Assembly: GCA_950295325.1 (NCBI GenBank)
Contig: OX485807.1
Location: 25,269,666-25,333,665 of the forward strand
DNA from: Polytrichum commune
Taxonomy: Eukaryota; Streptophyta; Polytrichopsida; Polytrichales; Polytrichaceae
Direction of reading: 5' to 3'
Length of the DNA: 64,000 nt
Positions 48,345 through 60,579 of the stretch are shown here, piece after piece (position 1 is the first letter of the stretch; every line of letters begins with the position of its first letter). Both the position numbers and the translations under genes were made by a program. The notes below the pieces were generated by a model. The model did no database searches. It saw only the letters and a list, made by a program, of their open reading frames with translations, and was not told the DNA's origin.

Positions 48345-49200
48345 CTAGGATGTATGGCATTTGGAGCGAGACAAACGAGCATGCCCACCCCTGTGATGTC
48401 TTCTCTTCCTCCCTCTTTCTCTCTTGAACCCCTGCTCTTTCCTTCCTTTGGGTTCTACATGCTCAGGACTGGAACAAAAGGTCTTCATTAGTGACCAGGT
48501 ATGCAATGACCTTTCTAAAAGTTAAATAGTCCATCTTGCTACACAATCATTAAAGTATTAGCGGCTCGTAAGATGAAACAATTATGGTGCTGAATGTGAT
48601 CACTATCCTTCGACTAAAAATTCTGGCATTTAGGTGCCTAAGAATCACATGAAATGTATTCTGACACAGCAAGAAATCTCTGCTTGCAAGATGTATATGT
48701 GACAAAAACTTATTATTCAACTAGACTTGTTAATCGGGCAGATATAATATTACTAACAAGGGATACCTCTGCAACCTGCAGCACTGTCCATCTCGTGCAT
48801 TAGAGCACTCTACCCCCAGCCGAGAATCTTCAACTTCAAACCTACCACACTCATCCACCTGTAGATTTTGGCAGCAATCTTCAATTTGCATATTATAAAA
48901 CTCTTGGACATGGTCGTTCCTAAACCCATCAATTTGCACAATACTGCACACTGCAGCCTTCAAGGTTGCAAAATTTTGTCCTTGGTGGTCAGCAACATTT
49001 AATTAGATAGGCCTCTTCAACAGCAGGTACCATAGCCCCCGTGACTAGGAACCTCAACCCCAGAAGAACGTTGGGTTCTTGAAGTACTGGAAAGCTCTAC
49101 GCACTCACTGAGTATTTCAGGAACCTCTAACAAAGTTTTTGAGGTGCCTGCTGAGATTACAAGAGGTATCCCATCTTCTACTAAGGTAAATGACATTGGC
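48345..49200 (-). CDS. Exon-like segments of an unidentified minus-strand gene
   Basis: Two segments join in phase 2. One open stretch ends at 48767 (GFRNDHVQEFYNMQIEDCCQ ... CSNARDGQCCRLQ). A terminal exon at 48468-48345 follows (PEHVEPKGRKEQGFKRERGR, then KRRHHRGGHARLSRSKCHTS-stop). The donor is GTATCC; the acceptor TTTTGTTCCAG is good. The arginine/histidine-rich tail looks like a nucleic-acid-binding or nuclear C-terminus. Further upstream, 49020-49200 has a coding-like frame (MSFTLVEDGIPLVISAGTSK) that does not join cleanly because of stops in between, so this may be a decaying gene or have an intron I cannot place. I do not recognise the family. Confidence 0.35.
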
Positions 49201-49733
49201 TGAGCGGAACCTGCCTAATCTACTTCTTGTGCTCACATTGATGTTACATCGTATTTATGAAACAAGATCAGGCTGTCCAAATTACTTGAAAGTTATGCAG
49301 CTTCTCCGATACACTTCTATTTGACCTGACATAACTGTTTGTGCACTAAAGGCCATCACACCAATCTACAGTAGGAGTCAGGCTCACCTGCAGTAAAAAG
49401 CAAACACACCAGAAAGCCCTAACTAGTGCCTTCAGATTGGACAACTGAATAACCACTGAAGACAATGACAACTGACTGGTTCACATATCAGAATACTGAA
49501 TCTCAGTACGCATTCACCAGTCTGCTCATTTTCCTTTACATCTTCTGTAAGGCTCTTGACACAAGGACTAAGTCAGTTCAAGCCCAAAACAGGCTTCTCA
49601 AAATCCCAATGCCTGGTAAATCCACAAAATTGTTTTCAAGCCAGACGTTATTATGAGGCATATAGTGTTGTTTAATGTAATGTTAAAAATTCAACAAGCA
49701 TTGCTAGAACAACTTCATATCAATCAACCTTCT

Positions 49734-52700
49734 TCACAACTGCAGAATGTCATTCTTGTTACCTTGGGGCAAGTTGTGTGGATCAAAACCAGCACCCCTG
49801 TTGAAAGAAGAAATATCCGGTTTCGTATCCCCTTGAGTGTGTAACAAGACAGAAGATGCAGCATCTTGTTGATCAAAGTTGCCAGCTCTTTGCTCAGGAC
49901 CTCCATTACCTCCTCCATCAGAACTTCCTCCTCCATTAGTATCCCCAACACCACCACCAGATTCATCTTGAATTGCATCTCCCTCACGAGTCCGTTTTTC
50001 TTTGGGAGACTCCACATCTGTATCTGCCTCTGATTCTCCATCCTTAGGAGTTACCTGATGGAATAGAGTAACACATACTTGTGAACAAAATGTGAAGGCA
50101 GTGAACAAGTCTCAGTTGGGCAAATGTCAAGTCCAATGGCTCTCAGGTCAGAAAATAGTACCAGTTGTTGCTTTCTTTTAGCTCGAGCCTTGCGATTCTG
50201 AAACCAGTTGTACACATTTGTTTCAGAGATTGCACCATGCTGACTGAGCTCGGCAGTGATCTCTTTGATGCGTTGTTTGTTGGGGGTGCCACTTCCTTGC
50301 TCAAACAACCTCTCAAGAATCTGTAGCTGGTGTTGACTGGGTGTCCATCGCTGCCTTGCAGTTGACTTGTGGTTAGGTGTCCCTGTCATCTGGTCCATCG
50401 AGGTAAGCTGACCACCTGCTAAGATACCTGAAAGCAACAAATACGTTTCTAAAAAAAGAAAACAAACAAATAAACAAAGAGAAGAGAAAACCTGGTTATA
50501 CAATTACACATTGTTACATGAATCCTACCCTAAATTTATCAAATGATATCAAACAATACCAGCTCCAACTAATACAGATATACAGATTATTGCAGCCATC
50601 ACAGCAGAAAGCAGATACAAAAGTAGCCTTGACCATGTGCCTTGTTTTTAATAAGGTCTAACCAAGTAAGTTCCACAAAGAGATTGCACTGGTGGATCAG
50701 TTTGAGGCTGTGGACTAGCTGACACAAAGGCCTAACAAAGGAGAACAAGAAGAAATAATCTATTTTACATTTCATTGATTGAAAGAATGTGACTCTCGAG
50801 ACTTATTGTGTCTAAATATCCAGACATGAACCAATTCAACGTGAACTAGTCACACTCATAAGTTCCCATCGAATTTAGACTAGAAAGAGGTTTGGTGTGA
50901 ACAACATTCATCATGGGAATGAATTAACAATCCTTTGGCAACATCTGGTGCACATTTTGATTCATTTGTGACACCTCATAATACACCCTCTCAATTGGTG
51001 AGAGACATGGATGTCCCCATTACAACACATACTCTGAATATTCAAACCTTCTAAGTTAAGTTGGTGTTTAGATGTATATAGCATTGAGATCTCTCTAAAG
51101 TTAAGTCCCACATAGGCATTCTTGGTACCATAAAAAAACTCTTTTTATATATGATGCCTCACGGGTTGATTTGCAGCATTCCAATCAAATTTGGAGAGCA
51201 TACTTATTTTCCAACAGTCAACATTGTTTGGGGGGGGGAGGGCAGGGACCTCCTATGGTAATAGAAAAAAGGATAGATGTGGAAGAGAAGTTAAATAATT
51301 AGTAATTATTGCTCACTTAAGCAAATGAATGAGCATAAGGTGATTAGGTGAGTGTGAAGGTGATAAGCATTACTGGTATCAATTAGTCAAAATTAAATCA
51401 CTATTTGATTGTCACTAATATATGTGAACAATTACAAATAAGCTTGGAGGATGTCAACAAAGAGGAAAAATCACATACTATGTTATTCCCAGACAGGAGA
51501 TAAATAATGTGCTCAATGGCATGGGTCATGCTAGTCTTGACAAAACATGCAGAAACTTGGACTTTAAACCCCCTCAATGTGTCAGTATCCTTGCACCTGT
51601 GGTTAGTTTCTACCATCTATGCACATTAATGGCCAATACCACTTTGTACATCGTTCAAAAAGTCTCCTTGAGATATGAAAACCAGGATCATAGCCTAAAC
51701 ACAAAACATGTGTGAATAGTAACGCTCAAGAAAGAACAGCAACAGCAACAGCAACTGCAACTGACCAGGAAGGGTAGATTGTTGTGACACACTTGCTTTG
51801 TGCATTTCAACAAGCTGCTGACAGATGGTGGCATACACAGAAATTTGTCGACGCAGTGTCTCTAGCTGCTCTTCTGTCATCACCTGCAGCATTACACACA
51901 ATAATCCATCAGTACATGGGTGCACAATTGCATGCTACAGAAGATGTTATATAAAAGAGACAGTATATATTCCCATGAGCCAAGCTTGGATGCAACATTG
52001 GTTTACTGATGGCTCACATGCCCAAAATTAGATTAAAAAAAAATTGCCAAGACCCAGGTGCAAGCAATGCACAGAGGCAGGCCTACATTTATTCTACACT
52101 TATATATTGTGCAACACCGAACCATTTCATTTCACATCACAGACAATGTTGACAACACATAATTGGTAACTAACCCGCGAATTGCCTGAAGAGCTCGTTT
52201 GCAATGGAGGACCTAATTCACCACTCCGCTCTTCCCCACTTATAACTGTAGACCTAATCTAACATATAGAATTACTTCCAGTGATGTGCTAAAGGAGTTT
52301 TTATACAACATAAATCACAAAGGAAATGCTGTGAAGGGCTAAATATCATTATGATATTTCAAAGAATGGCACATGCACAAATCTCCTCTTGACATTCCAC
52401 GCTGACTAGTTTTTTTTTTTTACTTCCAGTCTCAAACTAAACCCCAATCTACTGCTCTTGCATCCTCTAAGTATCAAAATCTACAATGCCCCTAGCCTCT
52501 CATATGTATAAAAATTCTGTAGTGCAAGCAATCTAACCCATAAAAATCAGGTAAAAGACCAGATCTCACAATTTGTTATCCGCTAAAATCGGCATTCAAA
52601 AAAGGCATGACGCATTCAAACAAAAGCAACAACCCAAACAACAAAATTTGTACCTGCCCTGAGCTTCGAGTATACGAAGGTTGCGGCAATGAGCTCTCCA

Positions 52701-52809
52701 ATGAAGGACCCAGAACAAGCGCCGCTCCACCAGTTACCTGTTGCACCTGAAGACCTGACCCTAACGGTGCCATATCCACCATTCGGCCTAACCTCGCTTC
52801 GGATTCCAT
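49734..52809 (-). CDS. WOX13-type WUSCHEL-related homeobox transcription factor
   Basis: Exons on the minus strand are 52809-52654, 51883-51766, 50427-50162 and 50054-49734. Phases 0, 1 and 0 join to 286 residues. Residues 53-82 ([20 protein letters not shown], then [10 protein letters not shown]) are the N-terminal motif typical of the WOX13 (T1WOX) clade. The homeodomain spans about 113-177 ([36 protein letters not shown]), with the long WOX-type loop and helix 3 residues W166-F-Q-N-R. An acidic segment [17 protein letters not shown] after it matches WOX13, and the tail is Gly/Asn/Gln-rich. No WUS box is present, as expected for this clade. It is a nuclear DNA-binding regulator; moss and angiosperm relatives act in cell-fate change and regeneration. 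The ATG at 52809 is the first after an in-frame stop. Introns are 771, 1339 and 108 bp. Confidence 0.92.
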
Positions 52810-53668
52810 TTCGTGGACCTTGCTGCCTTGCACCTTATGTCTTCACATGGGGTATGTGAAACAAATGGTTATTGTATGCTGGGCTCCTCCAACTGGAAAA
52901 GGGTGCAAGGATGTGCCTCTTGTGTCAAAATGAGATAGATTGTCAACTTTTAGAGGAGAAAGAAAATGCATATCATACCCGTCTTGCAAAGATTTAAAAG
53001 ACAACAGCAATGCAACGAAAGATCGTTCCCAACTTACTGCGTGAAGGTGCAGCAGAGTGGATCAAGGCCTCCTCAGATCTTCAACAAGTGCCCAAAAAAT
53101 TCAACTCCACTGCCGCCAATCCTGGAGAATGTCTCTTCACTCCCAAATTCACTATAAATCCAATGAACTGCAAAAAATGAGTTAAGCCAACTCCAGTTAT
53201 TTAAGCCACATCCAGCCAATCAGGAAACTACAAACGATTCTACCGCCAAATTAAATGTAAGAAGGATGTAAGGGAACGTTTCCAAAATGGATTTAACTTA
53301 GGGTTCCGTTTCAAATCCCCAACGTTTCCGACATCTAAGTTAACTAACGGAACCAACATCTGAACGCCTGAAAGAAAAATCGCGGAGCGCAATAAATAAC
53401 AAAGCTCCAGAGTCCACCAATTCCATTTCCCACCAAGCTTATTAGGGTTTCCTCAGACCATCCGATCTTACTACCACTCTAACGCAGCAGCACACTACCT
53501 TACTTACTTTCCAAAACGGCTATAAACATACTCCCGTGCCACCACGAATCGAATCACACAGACGCCAGTTCACAGCCAAACAAACAGTGCCTTCGAGTCC
53601 ACCATTGGCCGAAAACACAAACAAACCAAAACGAGGGTTCAAGAACGAACGAAACGAACTCACTCAAG

Positions 53669-53671
<3 letters not shown>
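52810..53671. other. 5' flank of the WOX gene
   Basis: Upstream of the WOX start codon on the minus strand; expected to hold the 5' UTR and promoter. The part around 53400-53700 is GC-richer and contains the CT/GA tract, so transcription may begin near there. A 5' UTR intron is possible but not demonstrable. Confidence 0.4.

Positions 53672-53701
<30 letters not shown>
53672..53701 (-). promoter_or_regulatory. GA/CT-rich tract upstream of WOX
   Basis: About fifteen CT dinucleotides on the plus strand, i.e. GA on the WOX sense strand, about 870 bp upstream of its ATG. GAGA-type tracts near transcription starts bind BBR/BPC factors in plants (family knowledge). The role here is inference from position. 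Confidence 0.4.
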
Positions 53702-53702
<1 letters not shown>

Positions 53703-54024
53703 GTCCCTCTTGAATATGAGACACTCGCTGATTGATGAGGGCAATTCCCACAAGATCCGGTCCGTGTTGACAATGCAGGGAGGCAGGCTAACGCAGGGCA
53801 ATCATACATGTGGCATTTGGATTCGTGGGCGAGCGAAAGTGACGGTGCGAGGGTGGAAGGAGGGCCTGCCTGCTTGCGGCGACGGACAAGCGGGTGGGGT
53901 ACATCCAAGGCTGGGTTAAGTTACTTAAGTTTTGATTGCGCAATCCCCAAGCAACTCCGGAGGGAGGGGAGGCCAGGCCGTAGACTATTACTCCTTCCCC
54001 AATGTTTGGACCATTTCTGACCAC

Positions 54025-54105
54025 ATCCCATCCCATCCCATGTATCCCATGCATCCCATGCATGCCATGCATGCCATGCATGCCATGCCATCCCATCCCA
54101 GCAAA
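54025..54105 (+). repeat. CATCC/CATGC pentanucleotide repeat
   Basis: Roughly fifteen five-base units alternating CATCC and CATGC with few errors. It gives periodic peptides in every frame, so overlapping open frames are artefacts. Confidence 0.85.
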
Positions 54106-55014
54106 CCACGCGAGAGGCTCTTCCCTGTGCCAGGCATATGTAGAGCTTGCCCAACCACCGTGTAAATGGGAAAAGGTGCTAACGGCAAGGGTACTCCTTG
54201 TGGTAATATAATAAATAAATTTAAAAAATAAAGATAAAATAAAAACCTCAAAAAATGAAGCCCATGCGTTTGAAATTTTCTTTTTGCACTTGTCACAAAC
54301 ATGTCACAGGCTTGTCAAATGTGCATCGTATATACATTTGGGGTGGGGCCAGTGGCTCTCACAAGCATTTGATGTGTTTGTGACCATGATCTCATTTCAT
54401 CCCATGCCATGCCCTTCGCTCCGGAGTGTAGGATCTATCGCATACGAGTGTAATGTAGATGGGTCGTAAGTGGCTCGTTTTCTTAATTGGACCCCTATAT
54501 TTCATCAGGATGTGGTTTGGTGAGGATCAAAGAGCAAACATCATAAAGACACGTGTTGAAAAGAGATTGCACTATGTCTTCGAGTATTGTTAGTTGTTCC
54601 ACACTCAATGTGAACACAATTGGGAGGATCTATATATCCAATTAAGAAATCAACAAACATGCCTAATCATAACTAATAACCATAACTAAATCAAGGGACG
54701 TCCAATTTTTAATCCAGGTTTTGCATATGTTTCGTTGTAGATTTGCTAATGCAACACGAGTTTTGTTGTGTAAATCTAATCAATAGAAGTTGGACAACAT
54801 GAAAAACGAACCAAATAACACTCATGTGCCTTATCTCTCATCCATCCAACATGAAAAAAAATTAAAAATTAAAAATGACCTCTTGATTTAAGATTTGCAC
54901 AATCATGGCTTTGGATCGCTAATTAACCATGACCACTGTAAACCATAAATATTTTGTTCTCACAAACCTTGGTCATGTATGTAAAACAATGATGGGTAGA
55001 ATTGACCGCTAGTT
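54106..55014. other. Gene-free intergenic DNA with a dispersed repeat
   Basis: Contains the sister copy (54500-54830) of the repeat at 42780-43120. No coding frame that I can support. Confidence 0.45.
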
Positions 55015-55235
55015 ATAAATGAACCAGTTGAGTTTGAGAAATGACCAGTTCAAATTTAAGATTTCATGAAAATTACCGATCCAATTAGAGGAATTTGCAT
55101 AATATTATTTAATTTAATAAAGAAATATAAAAGATATCAACATGTAACCAATTGGTCTTGGAAACAACAAGGTCTCCACCGATCATGTCCAAAAACCTCC
55201 CATGATATTGGCCTCCGCACGAACCCTCTCATAAA
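55015..55235 (+). repeat. Dispersed direct repeat, copy 1 (copy 2 at 60580-60795)
   Basis: Both copies contain AGTTGAGTTTGAGAAA, a TTAATAAAG block, AAAGATRTYAACATG, ACTTGGAAACA or TCTTGGAAACA, and ATGTCCAA(A/G)AA(C/T)CTCC in that order over about 220 bp. A short GATA microsatellite (55238-55258) follows the first copy only. Confidence 0.65.
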
Positions 55236-55563
55236 GATAGATAGATAGATAGATAGACCAACGTGTCCTTCTAATGCAAACATAAATGAAGAGACTCTTT
55301 GCCCGCATGTTCTTTACCACCTTTTGATGGGATGAGTCCTCTCAAAATAATATGCCTACTTGGAGAACGTGCTATCAAGGTGACAATCAAACTATGTTTT
55401 CATTTCTTAATGGAAACACATCCTCAAGGGTTGGGCACACGGTCTAGCTTTGGGCAGCCCGGGCAACACTTAGGTGCCATGGGCCCCGCCTCCCCCACAA
55501 TGAGATATACCCACATTAAAACATTTAATGTTGGATTTTGAAGAAAGAAATACTAACCGTATT

Positions 55564-56325
55564 TTGTTGTACTTGGCATGTGAGCATGTGGTGTTTGGAG
55601 TCAAACGGCTCCAAAGAAAACAATTGGGTAGACAACCCAAGAGAGAATGATGCACAAGGGCTAGACAACCCATGAAGGAACTGTGCACGGGAGTTAGACA
55701 CCTCCCTCTAGAAGATCCTTGTGTTGGAGTTAGACAACTCCCAACAAATAGATGTTGTTCATTGGAGGTGAACAATTTTCAATGAATAAATCTAGTTGGA
55801 ATTCAAAAAAATCCAACTAGAATAAAGGATGAATGCATCTAATTGGAATTAGGAAAATGGATGAATGCATCAAGTTGGAATTAGACAGTTCCAACGAGAG
55901 GATTGTGATTGAGCCAAAAAATAAGAAAATATCATATGCTGAAATGATCTATGTATATAGATAAGAAGGATTTAGTTTAAATTTAGCAAGCCTTGAAATT
56001 TATAAAAGTATCTCTTAGATATTACGGATAAAGATGGAGAAGACTAAGAGTGCCTCTGTATAAGAGAGTTTTATATATAAGAGATAAGACTAAGAGTGCC
56101 TTTAAATATAAGAGAGTTTAGGGGAAGAGAGAGGATTGTTTTTTGTCTCTCCTATGGTCGGGCGGTTCGAGCTCATAGCAGTCACAATATTGTGATTAAA
56201 TTGTAAAGCTTTTGTAATTTTCTCAATATTGGTGTCTCATGTGCATTCGTGTTTGTATTATTCTTGTGTAAAAGAGGATATTGACACACAAATTCAAGGA
56301 TTGTGCACCCATGCTATCAGCTTAC
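55564..56325 (+). mobile_element. Possible solo LTR / copia-like LTR remnant
   Basis: The stretch begins TGTTGTACTTGG and has a repeat-rich U3-like part (55594-55895), then a TCTCTTAGATATT/AAGAGAG region. It ends ...TTGTGCACCCA followed by TGCTATCAGCTT, which partly resembles the copia Met-tRNA primer site TGGTATCAGAGC. No internal coding sequence follows and no second LTR is seen. This is inference from layout. Confidence 0.3.
55594..55895 (+). repeat. Array of about nine units, most self-complementary, spaced about 35 bp
   Basis: Units with inverted arms around an AGACA-like loop: TTTGGAG..CTCCAAA (55594), GGGTAGACAACCC (55626), GGGCTAGACAACCC (about 55658), GGGAGTTAGACACCTCCC (55690), GGAGTTAGACAACTCC (55727), a weaker GGAGGTGAACAATTTTC (55764), TTGGAATTC..ATCCAA (55797), an unpaired TTGGAATTAGG (55840) and TTGGAATTAGACAGTTCCAA (55875). 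The arms change sequence from unit to unit but mostly remain complementary. Confidence 0.7.
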
Positions 56326-57122
56326 CCTGCCTAGCATAAGGTTGTAACGACACAGTTTGGGTTGCCACTTGTCACCACTTGGGGCAATTAAAATGTTAAG
56401 GTGATTTTTTAAAGAGCATTTGCATCATGCCAAGTAAAACATAGGCAACATGCATGGTGGCCCTGCTTAAGCAACTCATGTTTTTGTGTTGTGTTGTACC
56501 ATCACTCGCCTGGTTATCCCCCCCCCCCCCAATGGCTAAAAACAATTGCATGGCAACAAAGTTGGGCCATGTGCCCAACCTTTCACTCCATAATTACAAG
56601 AGGCACATGCCATGTGCAAGATATTAGCATAGGAGAGGCTCATTTACTACATACATGCACAATGCGGCAATAGTTTATAGCAAGTAGTCATGTGCCCTAG
56701 CCGGATGCTTTATTTGTTTTTTTTTAAATAAAACAATAAATTGAGTTATGTTGAGTTATGTTGAGTTATCTTGTAGGTGGGGATCAACATTTGGAGTAAC
56801 ATTTGGGCACAATTCGGTTACTTCTATTGATTGCACACCTATCTTAAGTTGTATGTGGTCAGGTGTGGATCTAAGAATGGACACCAAAAAGATATGTGTT
56901 GAAAAGAGATTGGACTATGTACTTGCTAACTCATCTATGCTAAATTAAAAAATGAATGTATTTGGGAGACATGGGAGATGCATAACATTACACATGCTAC
57001 TTTTTATGGTCCTATTTCTATATGGATAGTTTCAATTAGGGCACGAATCATGTAAGGTACTAACTCGTGCTTGACACATTCTCAATGGGGATGGCAAAGT
57101 GCCCATAAATTCAAGGTCCACT
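56326..57122. other. Gene-free intergenic DNA
   Basis: Nothing coding seen. It contains a C run (56517-56530) and three GTTGAGTTAT units near 56740-56770. Confidence 0.4.
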
Positions 57123-57196
57123 TAGGGTTAGTTTCCATGTAGGTTGCTCTCACTAGAATCTAGTGGGAAAGCAACCTACATGGAAACTAATCCCTA
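57123..57196. repeat. 74-bp near-perfect foldback
   Basis: TAGGGTTAGTTTCCATGTAG at 57123 is complementary to the inverted right arm ending at 57196. The inner CACTAGA/TCTAGTG also pairs, so almost the whole segment folds into one stem of about 33 bp. It may be a tiny MITE or a small-RNA-like hairpin. Confidence 0.65.
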
Positions 57197-59977
57197 ATCC
57201 AGCTTGCAAGTTTTGAACGGTTGTGTAGGTGTTGGCCCCACGCATCGAGCTAGCTACAAAGCAAGTTGGCATGGCAACGATTGTTCGCAAATGTTTTTCA
57301 AAAATAAAAAAATAAAAAAATAAAATCCACACACATATTTTTGGTGTTTAAACCCATGATCCCCACATGTATGTGTTCCCTTTCACATTGAACAATACTC
57401 ATGTTGAGTACCATTCATTTTGCAAGGGTGGCCCAACATAAGCAGGGGATTATTCTTCTTAAATTCATGTCATTAGGTGAACTACACCCTAGTCCTGAGC
57501 AATGTTATGTGTATAACTAAGATTCGAGTATATTTGGATGTATGCATGATGGACAATTCCAACCGCCAATATGACATACACAAATTGCAAAACTACACAA
57601 ATATGGTGGTTGACAAACACGGAATACAAACCTTCAAATTTATGTTGATTGTGTTGTTGCTTTTGTTGTTGTCATTTCATGTTTTTATACCCATAACTGC
57701 ACATCCTTTATTGTTTTCAGACAGGTGGTTTGTCCAATCCTACTTAAATGTCAGTTGTATGGAGAAGAAACAACATATTTACCTCGATAGACGAATAGGA
57801 TATTTGTACGAGCTCCAAACATTGTGAGGGAAATGGCTACATCCTCGGTTTTGAGATGCTAATAATCTCACGCTAAAACATCTTTATAATATTCTAGGAG
57901 AAACGGACTAGCTAGAAATAGGTAATGATTTGCCTTCAAAAATACCATTTAAATATGATGAGTGTGGACTATAAAAAGGAGGAAACATCATATGCCACGT
58001 GAAAGCACCGTACCATGGACACAAGCACCTACACTTGTTACAGTGACACTAGGCATTTTCTATAGTGGGCTTTGGATCTTTGTTCCAAGTGAACGACCAC
58101 CAATTGTCAATACCGGAAGACGCTTCTTTAATTAGTGTTTGATTTTTAGTGTAAGGAATGATAATTTCAATGCACGCACACACACACGACTCACACGGAC
58201 GGCCATTGTTTTTAAAAAGGAGAATTGGGGCCTTGTGCATTTTTACTATTTATTAGTGGATGTATGGTAGACGCAATATGTGTTGAAATTAGAAAGCAAG
58301 GAAACGTCATCGTTTGAGCCTTTCAATAGAAAAAAGTTCTTTCATTTATGCTTGCTTCCTCAAAAAGTCCGTGTTATAGTGATGACAATGATAAGAATAT
58401 TATTATTATTACACATAAAGCACATACATTCACTCCGTACATAAAGTATTTGTAGTATTTCTTTTGTCATGGTTTTACCTCTTGATTGATTGAATAAGAA
58501 TGTTTTATATTTATTCAATAGAGCGAGAGGAAATAACCATATTTCATACTACTTTTATGGTACAATTTCCACTCTACAACACTAAAACGACAATTGCCAT
58601 TAATGAAGTACAATTTTGTGTGTGTGTGGGTGTGTCTATCTCTTATGTATGTATGTATGTATGCATGCATGCCATCTTAATACTTGTATATTGCATTGTT
58701 GTGTCATTATAGAGTACTATTCTAAACCATTCAGAATTGAAAAAACTCATATTAACTATCTTTATTCACAAAATAGAAATGTGTTCTGCAACCACCATCA
58801 CTGTTTGTCGGTTCAAAATGGGTGTGGGTGTTTGTAATAATTGATATCCAAAATGTTTGTGGAAACATTGAACTCTGAGCCTTAAGATTTTGGGAAACTA
58901 AGAATACATCAAGGAAATATGAAAAATTTGGACAAGGTTTAATGAATAAGAACATGTATTCGTCATTAAAATAAAATAAAAATGGTAACAACAATATTGG
59001 GTCCATGCCAACAAGATTATGTAAACCCTGATTTGTTTTGCTCAAATGAAAGTCAAATATTGGTTTTGGAATGGAGGGGGTGGTGAACTCCTATTGTGAA
59101 ACTTAAATTTCTCCCGGACCCCTACAATTGTGTCAACCATTGATTATGGTTGTCCATGAGGAAAATCACGCATGTAGAATGATGACCTGCAAAACACATG
59201 TGTGACCGCTGAACATTGTAATGATCATGGGAATATCATCCTACAATCGATCGCTTTGGTGGTTGCTGCAAAACTTTGAGCAATGCTTTGGGGGAGAATT
59301 AAGGTCAAGGCATCCATAGTTGACCATGTCCATTTAACCGCTCACGAGGGTCATGTAATGTTGACATAGATGAGATCTATATATTTTTAGGCGAACAAAG
59401 TTAAAGTTTATGTGTTGGCGACTTATGATTGATTGCCCTCATAAGAGTTTTGACAATTGTCATAGCCAAGGAGTAGCATTGAGATGATTGGTTATGGGTT
59501 AACCTACATATCGACTATATGTGACCTAAAATTCATGCTTTGAAGTTTGTAGCAACTTCCATATTCATGAATGTTTTTGTAAATAATTGCAGTCTCCTTA
59601 GAATATGTTTCTCTTCGCAAGGAAAACAATCCCCGCTATTACTCCGCCTAAAATAGATGCAAACTCTCTTATTTTATTAATTAGTTATAGGTACCTCGAC
59701 CTTATGCACACAAAACGATGCCCGCAAATCACTTGCTGAATAATGTTATGAGATTCACGGAGAAATCATTATAATAGCTGATATTTTTTTTAGGGTTGTC
59801 GGCACTTCAAAGCCTTGGGCAATGTTTTGGGGTTGAATCGGTCACCTTTGCGAGGCCCCACAAATCTCCAATTCTTCGAGCCTTTTCTAGGAAGTTGATC
59901 TACTTTGCAATAATTTATGTTCCAGATCATCAACCTTGCGCAACGAACAGGGAGAACCAACCACTACGTTGTGGTGT
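57197..59977. other. Gene-free AT-rich DNA
   Basis: The longest frame (57477-57827, +) encodes 116 residues with a hydrophobic Leu/Val run in the middle but no recognised domain and no splice or promoter context. I do not call it a gene. A GTAT/GCAT microsatellite lies near 58645-58672. Confidence 0.35.
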
Positions 59978-60562
59978 TTAATTAGTGTGGGTGGGGAATT
60001 CATGTGGGTGGGGAATTAATGCGGCCCACATTAATTTTCGAGTATTTGCCTTGGTTAACATCATTTTGGATGCAATTTGTATTGTCATCTTGAACACTAC
60101 ATCCGTGTACGTTAGGGTTCTTTGTGGTGCGCGTTTGGACAAAAATTAGGTTTGAGCACAAACTGTAATGTCCATCTTTCCTTCTTTGCCAAGCTTAACG
60201 GAGGACGAGCCACTTTGCACAAACTGAAGTAAGTAGGTATCTATCTTAGTGTTTGTACTCTTGGTCTCTCAACTCACCTTTATTGTTAAGTTGCACTTGT
60301 AATTTTGATTTTGGATAGATAACCACGTCAGTTATTGGGTTGTCCACATGGATGCTTTAATCTACTAGAATTTGGTTATCAATGTTGCTCGTCTTTGATT
60401 TTCCAAACATTTCTTCGATTGAGCATAGTTGCAAAATGTATTTGGATGATTATTCATATTTTCGTCCAAATATGCAAACGGAAAATTCCGCACTAATTTC
60501 TCACACTGAAAATTATAGTGAGCCATTTCAAACTGAGAATTAGCATGGCCCACACTAATTAG
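59978..60562. mobile_element. Possible TIR element with short ends
   Basis: TAATTAGTGTGGG near 59979 and CCCACACTAATTA near 60547 are perfect 13-bp inverted repeats about 580 bp apart. The similarity of these ends to AATTAGTGTGGG at 31214 suggests a shared family. The interior is non-coding. Confidence 0.4.
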
Positions 60563-60579
60563 ACAAAATAATGTAGTTA

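Noticed and set aside
53788-54302. Several overlapping frames rich in MHG or HPM peptides
   Set aside because: Artefacts of the five-base CATCC/CATGC repeat, which is open in several frames.
56162-56172. GGTTCGAGCTC as the B box of a tRNA gene
   Set aside because: No A box or cloverleaf can be built upstream; it lies inside an LTR-like remnant.
57477-57827. 116-codon frame with a hydrophobic run
   Set aside because: The Leu/Val run comes from a TTG-rich simple sequence; no splice, promoter or family support.
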